DNA of 64,000 bases from Nematopogon swammerdamellus (GCA_946902875.1 OX336351.1:124001-188000); one strand, 5' to 3'; shown: positions 33,480-44,232, numbered from the stretch's first letter. Notes: generated by a model not told the origin, from the letters alone. Made by a program: numbers and translations.

Positions 33480-33541
33480 CTCGGAATCTGATTCGGAATC
33501 TCCACTTGAGTCTTGTGTCTTCGGCACCTCTGTGCCCATTT
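33480..33541 (-). CDS. Candidate short acidic exon, minus strand
   Basis: 62 bp between an acceptor (TTTGCATTCCAG) and a strong donor (GAG|GTGAGA) on the minus strand. It reads MGTEVPKTQDSSGDSESDSE, exiting in phase 0; an ATG in good context (AAATGG) lies 2 bases after the acceptor. Its phase-0 exit would fit the phase-0 entry of the exons at 13790-13972 or 4146-4281, so it could be an alternative upstream exon of that gene, 18 kb away, or belong to another gene. Confidence 0.45.
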
Positions 33542-33659
33542 CTGGAATGCAAATTCATACATTTAAAATAAATTGATCTGCTCTGCAAGTGCGCAATATC
33601 AGAAAACTCATCACTCATCTACAAGAACCAAGAGAACAGGGAGATCTCATTGAAACATT

Positions 33660-33891
33660 ACAATTCTGAATTATTCTTACAGCGCTCCCAGGCTACAAGA
33701 TATGATCACTCTTGCTAATACTACAAACCTGAGAGGGCACTCGAAAAAGCCGTAATCGGTCCACACAAGTCAATGGTCCAAGCAGAACGTCCACTTTCTC
33801 GCCAACAGAGTAGAAGAACCATGGAACAGTCTACACAGTGAAGTTGTAAATTCTGTCTCCGTAAATACTTTCAAAAACAAACTGGACAATA
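33660..33891 (+). pseudogene. LINE ORF2 extreme C-terminus (CR1/L2-type)
   Basis: Reads FLANRVEEPWNSLHSEVVNS and VNTFKNKLDNN at 33794-33890, the signature terminal block (RV..WNSLP..VV....V..FK..LD) of CR1/L2/Jockey-group ORF2. Upstream codons contain stops. Cut at its right edge by the hAT MITE at 33900. Confidence 0.75.
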
Positions 33892-33899
33892 ATATAAAC

Positions 33900-34323
33900 T
33901 AGTGTTGTAACGAATGCAAATTTTTCCACATTCGCGAATACGAATGCGAATACGAATATTCCACAATGATATTCGCGAATATGAATATTGAAAAATTTGT
34001 CCTAAAATTATATGAATACAGACTTGTTTGAATTTTTTCTCTGTTTTTGATTACTTGGCACTGCATTTTGAAAAAAAAAAAAATGAAACGAAATTAGTGC
34101 ATTACAAAAGATTTATAATTTTATTTAACACTACGCGCCTATTGGTTTCGCGTATACGCCACACCTACCAATATGTTGCGCCTCACTCTTTCATTAGTAA
34201 AACACGCGAAGTAAAATATTCGATAAATATTCGGTATCTTACAACCGAATACGAATACAAATATTATAAATGAACCGAAAATCGGAATTTCGAATGCGAA
34301 TACGAATATTCGTTACAACCCTA
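33900..34323. mobile_element. hAT-type MITE (ATTCGAATAC-rich), with 8-bp target duplication
   Basis: 424 bp with ends TAGTGTTGTAACGAAT and ATTCGTTACAACCCTA and the duplication ATATAAAC at 33892-33899 and 34324-34331. AT-rich with many GCGAATACGAAT words near both ends. Third distinct hAT MITE family in the window. It lands at the end of the LINE tail at 33660-33891. Confidence 0.93.
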
Positions 34324-34331
34324 ATATAAAC

Positions 34332-35040
34332 ATAAAATAAAAAACAAAAAAATATAATAATAACTAAATAAGTGTTGTGATATATTTTTTGCATCGCGCA
34401 TCAGCTAATAGCGGTTAGCCTATTAATTATAATACAGGATGTTCGGCACATCGACTGACAAATTTTTTTTGTAGGTAAGTGGGGTCATTTGCAACGTTTT
34501 GATCCATGATACCTTATGTCAGATGTCACGTGGTATCGAGATTACCAAAATCCCAGTTTTAAACCCTTGTAACTTTTTTGTTTATGATTGTATCAGCACG
34601 AAATAAAATTTATTGAATTTTACAATGTATCCTTGTTCTAGAAAAAATATTATTTGATGAAGTTAATACCATGAAAAGGTCTTATGACCTCCCAAAGTCC
34701 CGAGAACAAGTAAAAATATGACAGAATCTTAATTTCATTTAAAAAAAAAACTGACAGCGATGAGGATCAACGCGGTTTTTAGTTTTGAATGTAGTATTGT
34801 GGTCCATGAAAAATCCAAAACATTGGTGTAATTATTTTTGCCGTACGACCAAAAATGAGCTAGTAGCGATCAAATGAATGCGCCGATCTCGACTAATCGC
34901 GGCGCGAAGTGCGTGACGTCACGACACTCCACGCCGCTCCGCATCGCCAGGAAGCGGTAAGGCGCGCCAGTGTTTATGTTTGTTAATTTGTGTTTAAAAC
35001 AAATCAAGTGTCCGATTTGTGCCTGGTTTCACTTTTCACA
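34332..35040. other. Unassigned sequence left of the palindromic satellite
   Basis: Mostly AT-rich, with a CRE-like GTGACGTCAC palindrome at 34913-34922 in a short GC-rich patch. No gene supported. Confidence 0.35.
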
Positions 35041-35118
35041 ATGTATAAATATTGTATTGTGCCGAAATGTACAATTACATCTATCAAAACGCCAGAGAAA
35101 CTATTTTTAAACGGTTTT
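35041..35118 (+). pseudogene. THAP-like zinc-finger N-terminal fragment
   Basis: Begins ATG at 35041 and reads MYKYCIVPKCTITSIKTPEK then LFL before losing similarity and reaching a stop. The first residues fit the start of a THAP domain (C2CH zinc finger: Cys, 4 residues, Cys, then a basic/Pro stretch), found in P-element-type transposases and host DNA-binding proteins. The rest of the domain (C, H and AVPTF box) is absent. A second, inverted copy is at 37325-37385. Confidence 0.5.
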
Positions 35119-35244
35119 ATTTAGCTTGACCCCTTGTTTATTTGTTTCAACAACTTTGCGACAACTTTTTCAACTACTTCTACTGAACCGATTCTTATAA
35201 AACTTTGCACTCACATTGAGTTCCCGGGAGAATACAATGTTATG

Positions 35245-35987
35245 ATAATTTCAACTTGGTAACGAGGATCTGATGATGGAATCAGGGGGTGGGTAGTGGA
35301 ACTCTTCAACAGTTACTAGTAACCCCCTCCAGTTTGGGTTCATTTGGTTGGTTTGGACGAGTGTCCCATACTTCTACTAATACACTTGGTGACGAGGGTC
35401 TGATGATGGAATCAGGAGGTGGGTGGTGGAACTCTTCAACCGTTACTAGTAACTCCTCGAGTTTGGACTCATTTGGGAGGTTTGGAGGAGTGTCCCATAC
35501 TTCTACCAATACACTTGGCGACGAGGGTCTGATGATGGAGACAGGAGGTGGCCAGTGGAACTCTTCAACCGTTACTAGTAACCCCCTCGAGTTTGGGTTC
35601 ATTTGGTTGGTTCGGACGAGTGCTCCATACTTCCACCAATACACTTGGTGACGAGGGTCTGATGATGGAGACAGGAGGTGGACAGTGGAACTCTTCGACC
35701 GTTACTAATAACCCTCTCGAGTTTGGGCTCATTTGGTTGGTTTGGACAAGTGCTCCATACTTCCACCAATACACTTGGTGACGAGGGTCTGATAATGGAG
35801 TCAGGACGTGGACAGTGGGACTCTTCAACTGTTTCTAGTAACCCCTCGAGTTTGGGCTCATTTGGTGGGTTTGGACGAGTGTCCCATACTTCCACAAATA
35901 CACTTTGTGAAGACGGTCTGATGGTGTCAGGAGGAACTCTTCAACCGTTACTAGTAACCCCCTCGAGTTTGGCCTCATTTGATTAGA
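35245..35987 (+). repeat. 129-130-bp satellite, forward arm
   Basis: Six units with GACGAGGGTCTGATGATGGA, CTCTTCAACCGTTACTAGTA, ACCCCCTCGAGTTTGGGCTC and TCCATACTTCCACCAATACA. GACGAGG spacing is 129-130 bp. Long open frames in both strands result from the repeat and change frame between units; they are not genes. Confidence 0.95.
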
Positions 35988-37195
35988 CGAAGGGGTTACT
36001 AGTAACGGTTGAAGAGTTCCACTACCCACCTCCTGATTCCATCATCAGACCCTCGTCACCAAGTGTATTATTAGAAGTATGGAATATTCGTCCAAACCAA
36101 CCAAATGAGCCCAAACTCGAGGGGGTTATTAGTAACGGTCGAAGAGTTCCACTGTCCACCTCATGTCTCCATCATCAGACCCTCGTCACCAAGTGTATTG
36201 GTGGAAGTATGGAGCACCTGTCCAAACCAACCAAATGAGCCCAAACTCGAAAGGTCGAAGAGTTCGGTCAGCCTCGATAGCTCAGTGGTGCAGACAGTCA
36301 ACTGTCGCTATTGAATGTTAAGCAACGCTGGGTGCGCTCAGTACTTGGATGGGTGACCGCTCAACCGTTGGAGGCTGACCGAGGTTCGGATTCCTCGTAA
36401 AAATGTAGGTCCCTTCCCTCCTAATCTTACTTGGTGGTAGGGTTCAACCCGCCCGGGTTGGTACCACCGCACTGAATGAAACGTCGGTCGAAACGGCTAC
36501 GTAAATAGTTTGTGTTTTCCGACCAGTTCAGTGTAGCCGGCAAGATCAAAGGGGGAAGCACTGACATGGCACCTAGTTCACCCGGTGTTATGGGCTCACA
36601 TCACGGACGTTGTAGGTGATGTAGCCAACCGTGTCAGTTTACATAAAAAAAAAAAAAAACCACCCACCTCCTGATTCCAGAGTTACTAGTAACGGTTGAA
36701 GAGTTCCACCACCCACCTCCTGATTCCATCATCAGACCCTCGTCACCAAGTGTATTAGTAGAAGTATGGGACACTCGTCCAAACCAACCAAATGAGCCCA
36801 AATTCAAGTGGGTTATTATAAGTAACGGTCGAATAGTTCCACTGTCCACCTCCTGTCTCCATCATCAGACCCTCGTCACCAAGTGTATTGGTGGAAGTAC
36901 GGAGCACTCGTCCGAACCAACCAAATGAGCCCAAACTCGAGGGGGTTACTAGGAACGGTTGAAGAGTTCCCCTGTCCACCTTCTGTCTCCATCATCAGAC
37001 CCTCGTCACCAAGTGTATTAGTAGAAGTATGGCCCACTCGTCCGAACCAACGAAATGAGCCCAAACTCGAGAGGGTTACTAGTAACGGTTGAAGAGTTCC
37101 ACTGTCCACCTTCTGTCTCCATCATCAGACCCTCGTCACCAAGTGTATTGGTGGAATTATGGCACACTCGTCCAAACCCACCAAATGAGTACAAA
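35988..37195 (-). repeat. 129-130-bp satellite, inverted arm (split by a SINE)
   Basis: The same satellite in reverse orientation at 35990-36255 and 36656-37195, switching orientation at about 35988 (GATTAGACGAAGGGGTTACT). About six units in total. The SINE at 36268-36655 lies within it. Confidence 0.95.
36268..36655 (+). mobile_element. Composite SINE inserted in the inverted satellite arm
   Basis: GGTCAGCCTCGATAGCTCAG (A-box-like), TTAAGCAACGCTGGGTGCGC and TACTTGGATGGGTGACCGC (5S-like), CGAGGTTCGGATTCCTCG (B-box arm), body to GATGTAGCCAACCGTGTCAG and an A tail of 14. The leader seen in the copy at 30386 is missing, so it is slightly 5'-truncated. Confidence 0.9.
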
Positions 37196-37196
37196 C

Positions 37197-37324
37197 CCGG
37201 GCGGGTTAAACCCTACCACCTAGTAATATAAGAAGGGAGTCATATCCCTCAGTCGCCTTTTACGACATACACGGGGAGAAATGCAGTGGGGCTATTATTT
37301 TAAAGTACCGGCCCCACACGGTAC
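37197..37324 (-). mobile_element. SINE-related fragment (leader plus post-B-box part)
   Basis: Minus strand: GTACCGTGTGGGGCCGGTAC and GTCGTAAAAGGCGACTGAGG (leader as in 30386-30869) joined directly to TAGGTGGTAGGGTTTAACCC. The tRNA/5S promoter part is missing, either by deletion or because this is an ancestral variant. Confidence 0.7.
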
Positions 37325-37385
37325 ATCAGTTTCTCTGGCGTTTTGATAGACGTATTTGTACATTTCGGCACAATGCAAAATTTAT
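37325..37385 (-). pseudogene. THAP-like fragment, inverted copy
   Basis: Minus strand reads FCIVPKCTNTSIKTPEKL, one substitution from the copy at 35041 (I to N, with the preceding Tyr replaced). It ends where the SINE fragment begins. The inverted pair brackets the palindromic satellite. Confidence 0.55.
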
Positions 37386-37539
37386 ACTATTTAAACCGGC
37401 CTAAAATTTATACTATTTAACTCGATACAGACATGTGTGCGTTCAACACGCGCCGCACACGCCGTATGAAGCGGCTGTCCGTGAAATCTGCATTATATGC
37501 GGTTCTCGTCGAGAACATATTTGTTCGGGAGTGATGTAT

Positions 37540-37765
37540 GGGATGGGCGAATCTATAAAATAGATATCAATGGTTATATCGGCCATAATAACACATATTC
37601 TGTGAAAATTTCAACAGGCTACTTATTACGGTTCAAGAGATACAGCCCTCGACGAATGAGTGCGCGTTGGCTGGCTAGCGCGAGCGCGCAGGTGCTGGGG
37701 TGGAGTGACGTCACGCGTAGCCGCGGCGCACCGAGTTTTAGCGGCAGAAACGGCTTAAGTTTATT
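37540..37765 (+). repeat. Dispersed repeat with CRE-like palindrome (TGACGTCA)
   Basis: ATCGGCCATAATAACACAT, GAAAATTTCAACAGGCTACT and GATACAGCCCTCG also occur at 50515-50590. The adjoining GGCTGGCTAGCGCGAGCGCG, GGAGTGACGTCACGCGTAGC block recurs inverted at 41217-41320. The tip GTGACGTCAC is a consensus cAMP-response-type element. Confidence 0.7.
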
Positions 37766-39703
37766 GATAATATCTCCGTAAACTAATGGTCCGATTTTGA
37801 TAATTCAAAAAGATATGCCATTCTTATGCCATAAAGAACAACGTGGATATCACTTCTATTGAATTTGCTGCTACTTTACTGATCCTTATTGATAGCTTCA
37901 TTTTCTTTTAAAAAGTTTGCTAGTTTATTACTAAGAATGGTTACTGCCCCCGCCCCCTTTTATATGCTTTATAATCGTTTTCGCCCCCTTTATCGGAGGT
38001 ACTTTAACGGCCTCCCTCTGGCAGGCGGGGGGTGGGGGGCATAAACAACTATTATGACCCCCCGCTCCCCCCGCCCCCGGGGCGAAAGCTACCTACTAAT
38101 CCACCCCCTTGATGTGACACGGCGTGAGCTTGCTTCGGCTTACCATGATATGACGATCGTCATTTCGTCGCAAGCCATTTCAATGCAAGCCGTGGAGAGA
38201 AAAGATGCTCGTGCGACGGACCTCATAGTTTGGTTAAAAGGTAGGTAGGTACTGTAGAGTTCGGATGCACTGACCACAGATCTATAGGAAATTTCACAAA
38301 TCACAGCAGAGTGTTCTCCGCGCAGACATTTCCGCTGCCATCACCCTGCGATACCTGGCGCCCTGCATTCCACCCTGGACGCCGCTCGCTAGTCGTGCGC
38401 CACGACACCGCACTCCACACTACAGGAACACCGCACAGCGCGCCCGGCACCACACACGCGACACAACACAACACAAGGCGAGGCGAGACATTCGCACGCA
38501 CTCGCAGTTCCTCTTATTACAAACTGACGACGCGACGCCTACCTATTCGAGTATAATGCCCTCTACGGTCGGCCGCACGCAGCCGGCCATTTCTCCCGCT
38601 TTGTAGCACAACACCTGCCAATAGTCAGTTGGGTGAGAAGTGAGAATTTCTGGGTGCCGTTAGTTGGCGCCAAACTACGTACATGTTAGTTTACCGAATC
38701 TGCAAACGAGAAAGATCGCGTCGGTAGATGGTACAACCGATTACGTTAGTACCTACATTTAACACGACGACCGTCCCAACAAGTTTATTTGGCAAAGTAT
38801 GCGGGCGGGCACCTGCGTGCGGCCTACGAGCAAGGAAGACAGCATGAGGAGAGATACCGTAATAAAACCAGTTTTTTCAGTCAGGCAGCCAGCACACTGC
38901 ACACACAACTATCCACCATGTTTACAAATCCAGTTCGAAAGTGTTGCCACTTGCCAGCCAGCTTCCAGCAGCATAGGGTGGATAAGTTTGCCAGGTCATA
39001 AACAAAAAAAAAAATTTGAGGGATTCGTCGAAATCGAACCCATGGTCAAAATTGGTTGTTTGTAAAGTCGGTTTACGGACGATAGTTTTACGTGATGACG
39101 TGGATAATCGTAGTACATAGAGCAAAGATCAGTAATTATATTTCCAGTAGAAAGATTAATCATCTTGTGACTTGATCACTTGACTGGCCATCAATAAACT
39201 TCTGTTGTCTGATCTTGACAGTTTTACGTTTCCATGGTAACTTTGACTATACCGATTGTGCCTCTATAACGCTTGTTAAGCGCTCTCGCTTGCACACACA
39301 GACTCAGATGGAACGTGACACTTTTTCGTGTGTGCAGCCGGTGTTCATCAATTTATAAGACGTGACGTCATCACGTCAAAAATACAAATCCTACACTCTT
39401 ACCACTGAGCCACGAAATCACATAAACGACCAAACGAATATCGGATTCCCTTGGTTCGCTTTCGGCTTGGGCCGATTGTGCCTTTCTATCGCTTGTTACG
39501 CGCTCTCGCTTGCACACACAGGCTCAGGTGGAACGTGACATTTTTTCGTGTGTGCAGCCGGTGTTCATCAATTTATAAGACGTGGCGTTATCACGTCAAA
39601 ATTATGTGATGGACGGTTCCAAATTATGCGCGATTGAAGCTCCAATGAAGATCTAGAAGTTATATCCACGTTGTTCTTTATGGCATAAGAATGACATATT
39701 TTT
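37766..39703. other. Unassigned sequence, with a tandem direct repeat at 39250-39605
   Basis: Contains G/C homopolymer-rich DNA at 38025-38085, a CA-rich GC patch at 38300-38560 with no splice-bounded frame, and two direct copies (39252-39400; 39466-39603) of CGCTCTCGCTTGCACACACA, TTTTTCGTGTGTGCAGCCGG, CATCAATTTATAAGACGTG. A tRNA-like A box (GTGGCTCAGTGGTAAGAGTG) lies on the minus strand at about 39390-39412 and a B-box-like word (GGGTTCGATTTC) at 39028-39040, hinting at a disrupted SINE. No gene supported. Confidence 0.4.
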
Positions 39704-40066
39704 TTAACCCTCTGCAACTGACGTTTCCAAATTTTTACAACTTGACTGACGTGGTAGACTAGTGGACACCTTTTTGAAATCTTATTATTCTCTAATTTCT
39801 TGATATATATACATTGTCATGGATTTATTTCTATTATTAAAGACACCCTCTTTGGGTTTGTAGAACATTTTATAGAGACAATAAAACAAAATCGACTAAA
39901 CTAAAACATACCCATATAAAAAACTATAAAAAAAATACATGAACACTTTAAATAAGGAACAGTTTTTTATATGTAAGCTAATACTATAAAGCAATACATT
40001 TTACATATTCAACGGTTAGATCGATAGATACACAGGGGCAAAGTCTCACAATTTTGTTGGCATTCT

Positions 40067-40162
40067 TCACTTTGAGATTCTTCGCTTTGAGCATTGTAGA
40101 CAAATTGGTTTCAAACAATCGCAGCAGGGGTGACGATTCTCACTACCACTTGAGTGAGCCAT
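40067..40162 (-). pseudogene. piggyBac transposase C-terminal cysteine-rich exon
   Basis: After a good acceptor (TTTTTTTTCAG) on the minus strand: MAHSSGSENRHPCCDCLKPI then CLQCSKRR and a stop at 40067. The C-C-x-C ... C-x2-C spacing matches the Cys-rich C-terminal domain of piggyBac-type transposases. The catalytic DDD core is gone. Confidence 0.65.
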
Positions 40163-40184
40163 CTGAAAAAAAAATATTGATAAA

Positions 40185-40545
40185 ACTACAATTAACAATT
40201 TTCGGATGTTTTCCTTTACTTGTGCTGTGAGACTTAGCTTCTTGCCAAATTTTGATTCTAGGTCAACAGGAAGTACCTATAGGTTTTGATGAGTTAGTTT
40301 GCGAGTATCAAAATATGTCATGACTCTGAGATGACCGTACCTATCTTTTGATTGCATTTTTTTTAAGCTTGATTTTTTTACACGTCCAAGGGACCGTAGA
40401 CCTTAGTACTTCATATTAATTTCAACTTGATCCCTCCATCCTTTCTTGAGAAAAATGATCTCGACAGAAGGATGGACGGACAACAAAGTGATCTTATTAG
40501 GGTTTTATTTTCTTTCTTTCGAGGTACGGAACCCTAATAAATGAT
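40185..40545 (+). repeat. GGAACCCT-family repeat inserted in piggyBac
   Basis: Matches 17750-18190: ATTTTCGGATGTTTTCCTTT, ACTTGTGCTGTGAGAC, GGAAGTACCTATAGGTTTTG, GACAACAAAGTGATCTTATT, ending ACGGAACCCTAATAA. Confidence 0.75.
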
Positions 40546-41044
40546 AATTACAAAACATTTACTGACAGTTACTGACGAGTAGCCTAATAGACACTATGAA
40601 AATTTAACGATTACATTGACGTGGTAGTCAGTAGTCTGTGAGACACTTACCTTAACGCTGACGTGGTAGTCTAGTAGACACCGATACGCCCTAGCCGGTC
40701 AGGTGCACTTGCTGCGACTGCTTGCACCGCACTGGCCGCAGCCGGAAGGAAAGCGAACTATGAAGGTATAATGCGCGGGGCGGATCTCGGCGTGTCGCCT
40801 CCGCAGCGGTTGACGGTTCGTCAGTGTTCTCCCTCGCACCCGCACCGTACTTGTATAGTGTATTCGCGTGGCGGGTCGCCCGCTGCGGCGACGACACGCC
40901 GAGATCCGTCCCGCGCATTATACTGAGAATACGAGAATCGTAACTTGAAAAATAACAACGCTATTCGATTTTTTTTATTATGCAGTGTCTGTGGGACTAC
41001 CACGTCAGTTGCAGAGGGTTAATTATCCAAATCGGAGCATTATG

Positions 41045-41203
41045 GTAATGTTAGACGGTTCAATTTAGGTTCAATTTCATTGCTTCAATGAAATTGAAAC
41101 GTCTAAACATCGCATTGAAAGCTTCAACGCATACTGCGCTTTCAATGTTCAACACCTTTCAATGAAATTGCTTAAATTTCATTGAACCGTGTAACATTAC
41201 TAC
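41045..41203. repeat. Fold-back element rich in TTCAATG words
   Basis: GTAATGTTAGACGGTTCAAT at the left and ATTGAACCGTGTAACATTAC at the right are inverted; several internal CAATGAAATT / AATTTCATTG pairs allow extended folding. Likely a small MITE; superfamily unclear. Confidence 0.75.
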
Positions 41204-41216
41204 GGAGATTTAACAA

Positions 41217-41335
41217 TAAACATGTCGTTTCTGCAGCTAAAACTCAGTGCGACGCGGCTACGCGTGACGTCACTCCACCTCAGCACCCGCGCGCTCGCGC
41301 CAGCCAGCCAGCTGAGCTATTCGACGGAGCGGGGG
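41217..41335 (-). repeat. Inverted copy of the TGACGTCA repeat
   Basis: GCTACGCGTGACGTCACTCC and CAGCACCCGCGCGCTCGCGC are the reverse complement of 37673-37735, with about 90% identity by eye. 41336-41504 is unassigned. Confidence 0.75.
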
Positions 41336-41504
41336 CTGCGCGCTCCGTCACTCATGTTTACCTATTTAAAGTGTATGTAAGACTGGTACTCATTATAGTA
41401 TCTACTAGGTACTAAGAAAGTAGAAGCTGGTTTTGTGCAAGCTAAGGTTTCGGAAAGTGGATTCTTTCATGATATTTGATTACCTAGGTAATCATTCCAA
41501 GTTC

Positions 41505-44232
41505 ACAAGCGCTGAAATCCGTGGTTGGAAACTACAAAGGTAAGGAGGATGCTGCTTATTGGAATACATGGAACAGTTTTCCATGTGGCTCTGCTGGAGG
41601 AGCCGACGGCCTCCGTCCGCAACATTTGAAAGATTTGACATGCCATTTAGTCGGTGTAGCACGCATTCGATTGTTGAAGTCGTTAACTTCACTGTGTAAC
41701 CTAATGTTGGCAGGCAGTGTAGTTAACGACATATGCCCTTCTTACCTCTACGGTGCATCACTTTGTGCACTACACAAAAAAGATAGCGGCCTACGCCCAA
41801 TAGCTGTTGGTAATGTATTTCGGCGATTAACCGCAAAAATAGCTGTGACCTCAATTAAAATGGAAATTGCTAACTATTTTCGTCCAAGGCAATTGGGATT
41901 CGGGACCAGACTTGGTTGTGAGGCCTCTGTCCTGCTGCACGTTGCTACACCGACTCTTACAGCTCAACAAATAAAATTTTGTTAAAAATAGATATTAAAA
42001 ATGCATTCAATTCCTTGCAGAGAGACGTCATGCTTTCTGCAGTAAAAAATAAGACTCCTAAATTATTTCCGTTTCTTTGGCAATGTTACGCATCTCCTTC
42101 ATACTTACTATTTGGTGACAACATAATAAATTCTAAAACAGGTGTTCAACAGGGTGACCCTCTGGGCCCAATGGCATTCAGTCTGGCTGTTCATTCTTAG
42201 GCCTCTGCCAGCCGAAACTCGGGGCAGGTAAGGCCGGAATGTGAGGTCACTGGCTCAAAAAATTTAGTGTGTGTATGTGTCCGCATAAAATACATAAATA
42301 TTCGAAGGACCAGGCATATAGCCAAAATATAACAAAATAAAGGATGGAGTATCACTCACGTCTGAAGGATTTTCTACGCCGCCGCCGACTGGGAACTGCA
42401 GGCTCCTGGATATGGGTCTCCTCCTCCGGGACTCGACCGCGATTTGCCTAATGGGGGGCCCCTCGCACTACACTGTTCTCCAGCCAGACTCGTAAACGTT
42501 AGCAGCACCCCTTCGACAACAACTCCGTAGATATAGTACAATATTCAATTAAATTAAAACCGCCCGCGAATGTAGCTGAAGAGTGACGTCGCGCCCGCGC
42601 ACACCCAAGGTCAAACTCCAACTTCATACTGAAGTGTGCAACGTCACGGATGCAGCCGTCCTGGCGTCATCATTACTTCTGCAGCTCCGTCTCTCTCCTT
42701 CATGTCCGTCATGTCCGATGTCAGAAGGAGAGGAAAATAGACATACATAGATCATAAATAATGTATTTGTGTGGCTATGTATGAACCGCTATTTTGAATG
42801 CGTGTTGGTGTGTGGAAACAACGCTGAAGATTGAACACTGGCAATTCATCCGATTATTCAAAATTTGCAGTCAGAATTTAACATTTGGTACTTGGATGAT
42901 GGTACATTGGCTGGTGACGCAGACACAGTTCTAGAAGACCTATAGAAGATAAACTATTAGTGTCACAATTTAGTCCTCTGGGGCTCGAATTTAATTCCTC
43001 CAAATGTGAATTGTACTTTTGCTCATCTTTTGATTCAGATATATTTGAAAAATTCGAAAAATTTGCTCCGGGAATCAGAAATGTTGGTACAGATCTATGT
43101 CTGCTCGGAGCACCAATTTCTATGGAGTCTGTTAATGGCCTACTTACTAAAAAGTTCATCCAAATTAAGAATCTTTCTGACAGACTGTCGGATTTGAATT
43201 CTCATATCGGTTATTTCATTTTAAAAAATTGCTTCTGGATCCCAAAATTTACTTACCTGATTCGGACGACCGACGCCTCTTTGGAAATTTTAAAATTTTA
43301 TAACAATGTTAGATTCATCCACTCGCTCTACTCTAGAAAAAATTCTAAATATAAATTTTAACGACAAAATGTGGCTGATGGCTTCTTTACCAATCAAAAA
43401 GTTTGGTGGATTGGGTACCTGCCGATTAGCTGACATAGCGCTTCCCGCTTTCATTTCCTCCACTCATGCTGTCTTTGGCCTTGCCTCCAACATGTTACCC
43501 TTTACAGTTGACAGGTCAGAGTTCAGTCATGTAGCGGATGCTGATATGAGGTGGGAGGCGCTATATCCAGGCAGGGATCCGCCAGAAACTCCCTTTCGTC
43601 AAAAAGATTGGGATCAAATAAACATAAAAAGAATTGTTTTAGCCCTTAATTTCGAAAGCCTTGTAGACGAGGCACGCCACAAAGCTTCTTGCGAAAAAGA
43701 ATCTAGTGCCTGGCTAAATGCGCTACCTTCTAAAAATCTTGGCACGCTTTTGGATGACGATACCATGAGGATCGCTGTCGCTCTTAGATTAGGCTGTAAC
43801 CTTGTGCAGCCCCACAAGTGTGTTTGCGGGGCACAAGTGCAGTCTAATGGTCTCCATGGGCTTCGGTGCAAAAAGAGCGCCGGCAGACACTATATACATC
43901 ACGCTCTAAACGAAATTCTAAATCGCGCATTTAGCTCAGCCAATGTGCCATCATTGTTGGAGCCCTGCGGTCTCAGCAGAGATGACGGTAAGCGCCCAGA
44001 CGGGATGACCTTGGTGCCTTGGTCGCGCGGTCAGGCTCTCGTCTGGGACGCCACTTGCGTCGACACGCTAGCTGATAGCTGCGTTGTGTCAATAGCAAGA
44101 AAAGCTGGTGCCGCTGCTGAGGCTGCAGCGCTAGTGAAGCATAATCATTATATTGTAATAGCACAAAATTATGAAATGATTGCTTTCGCTGTGGAAACAT
44201 TAGGTCCCCGGTCAGCTGAAGCAAAGTCTCAA
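41505..44232 (+). pseudogene. RLE-type LINE polyprotein (RT plus PD-(D/E)XK nuclease), broken
   Basis: Nearly a full RT-nuclease region in several frames. RT: SAGGADGLRPQHLKDL and GLRPIAVGNVFRRLTAKI (fingers), LKIDIKNAFNSLQRDVMLSA (first palm Asp), GVQQGDPLGPMAFSLAVHS, a 650-bp insertion, then WYLDDGTLAGDADTVLEDL (catalytic pair, 42886-42942). Thumb: LGLEFNSSKCELYFCS and LLGAPISMESVNGLL. C-terminal half open at 43306-44232: ALRLGCNLVQPHKCVCGA, GLHGLRC, H and H (zinc knuckle, 43790-43900), then GKRPDGMTLVPWSRG and LVWDATCVDTLA (43990-44075), the nuclease motif. Stops/frameshifts at 41985, 42943 and about 43330. N-terminus absent. Truncated after EAKSQL. Confidence 0.85.
42195..42846. mobile_element. 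650-bp insertion in the RLE-type RT, possibly a solo LTR
   Basis: It separates LAVHS from IQNLQSEFNIWYLDDG. A short TTCAT repeat is seen on both sides (about 42192 and 42846), so a 5-bp target duplication is plausible. On the minus strand there is a splice donor (CAGAC|GTGAGT) at about 42350-42360 after a GC-rich leader, as in retroelement 5' ends. No frame of note. Family unknown. Confidence 0.45.

Larger units (their letters stand above)
39708..41018 (-). mobile_element. Decayed piggyBac-type transposon with TTAA target sites
   Basis: 1,311 bp with ends CCCTCTGCAACTGACGT and ACGTCAGTTGCAGAGGG, each flanked by TTAA (39704-39707; 41019-41022), the diagnostic piggyBac target. Subterminal CTGACGTGGTAGTCTAGTAG words occur at 39740, 40615 and 40660. 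Contains a transposase C-terminal exon (40067-40162), a later insertion of a GGAACCCT-family repeat (40185-40545), and a 44-bp inverted repeat (40768-40809 with 40880-40922, GGATCTCGGCGTGTCG). Confidence 0.92.

Noticed and set aside
35289..37109. GGGWNSSTVT-type repetitive protein frames
   Set aside because: Products of a 129-130-bp satellite open on both strands; no splice sites or start context support.
38054..38556. Two frames near 38.1-38.5 kb, one ending at AAAG|GTAGGT
   Set aside because: No convincing acceptor or homology; too weak to call an exon.
39370..39425. tRNA gene from A-box-like GTGGCTCAGTGGTAAGAG
   Set aside because: No matching T arm within tRNA distance; B-box-like word lies 370 bp away, so at most a disrupted SINE.
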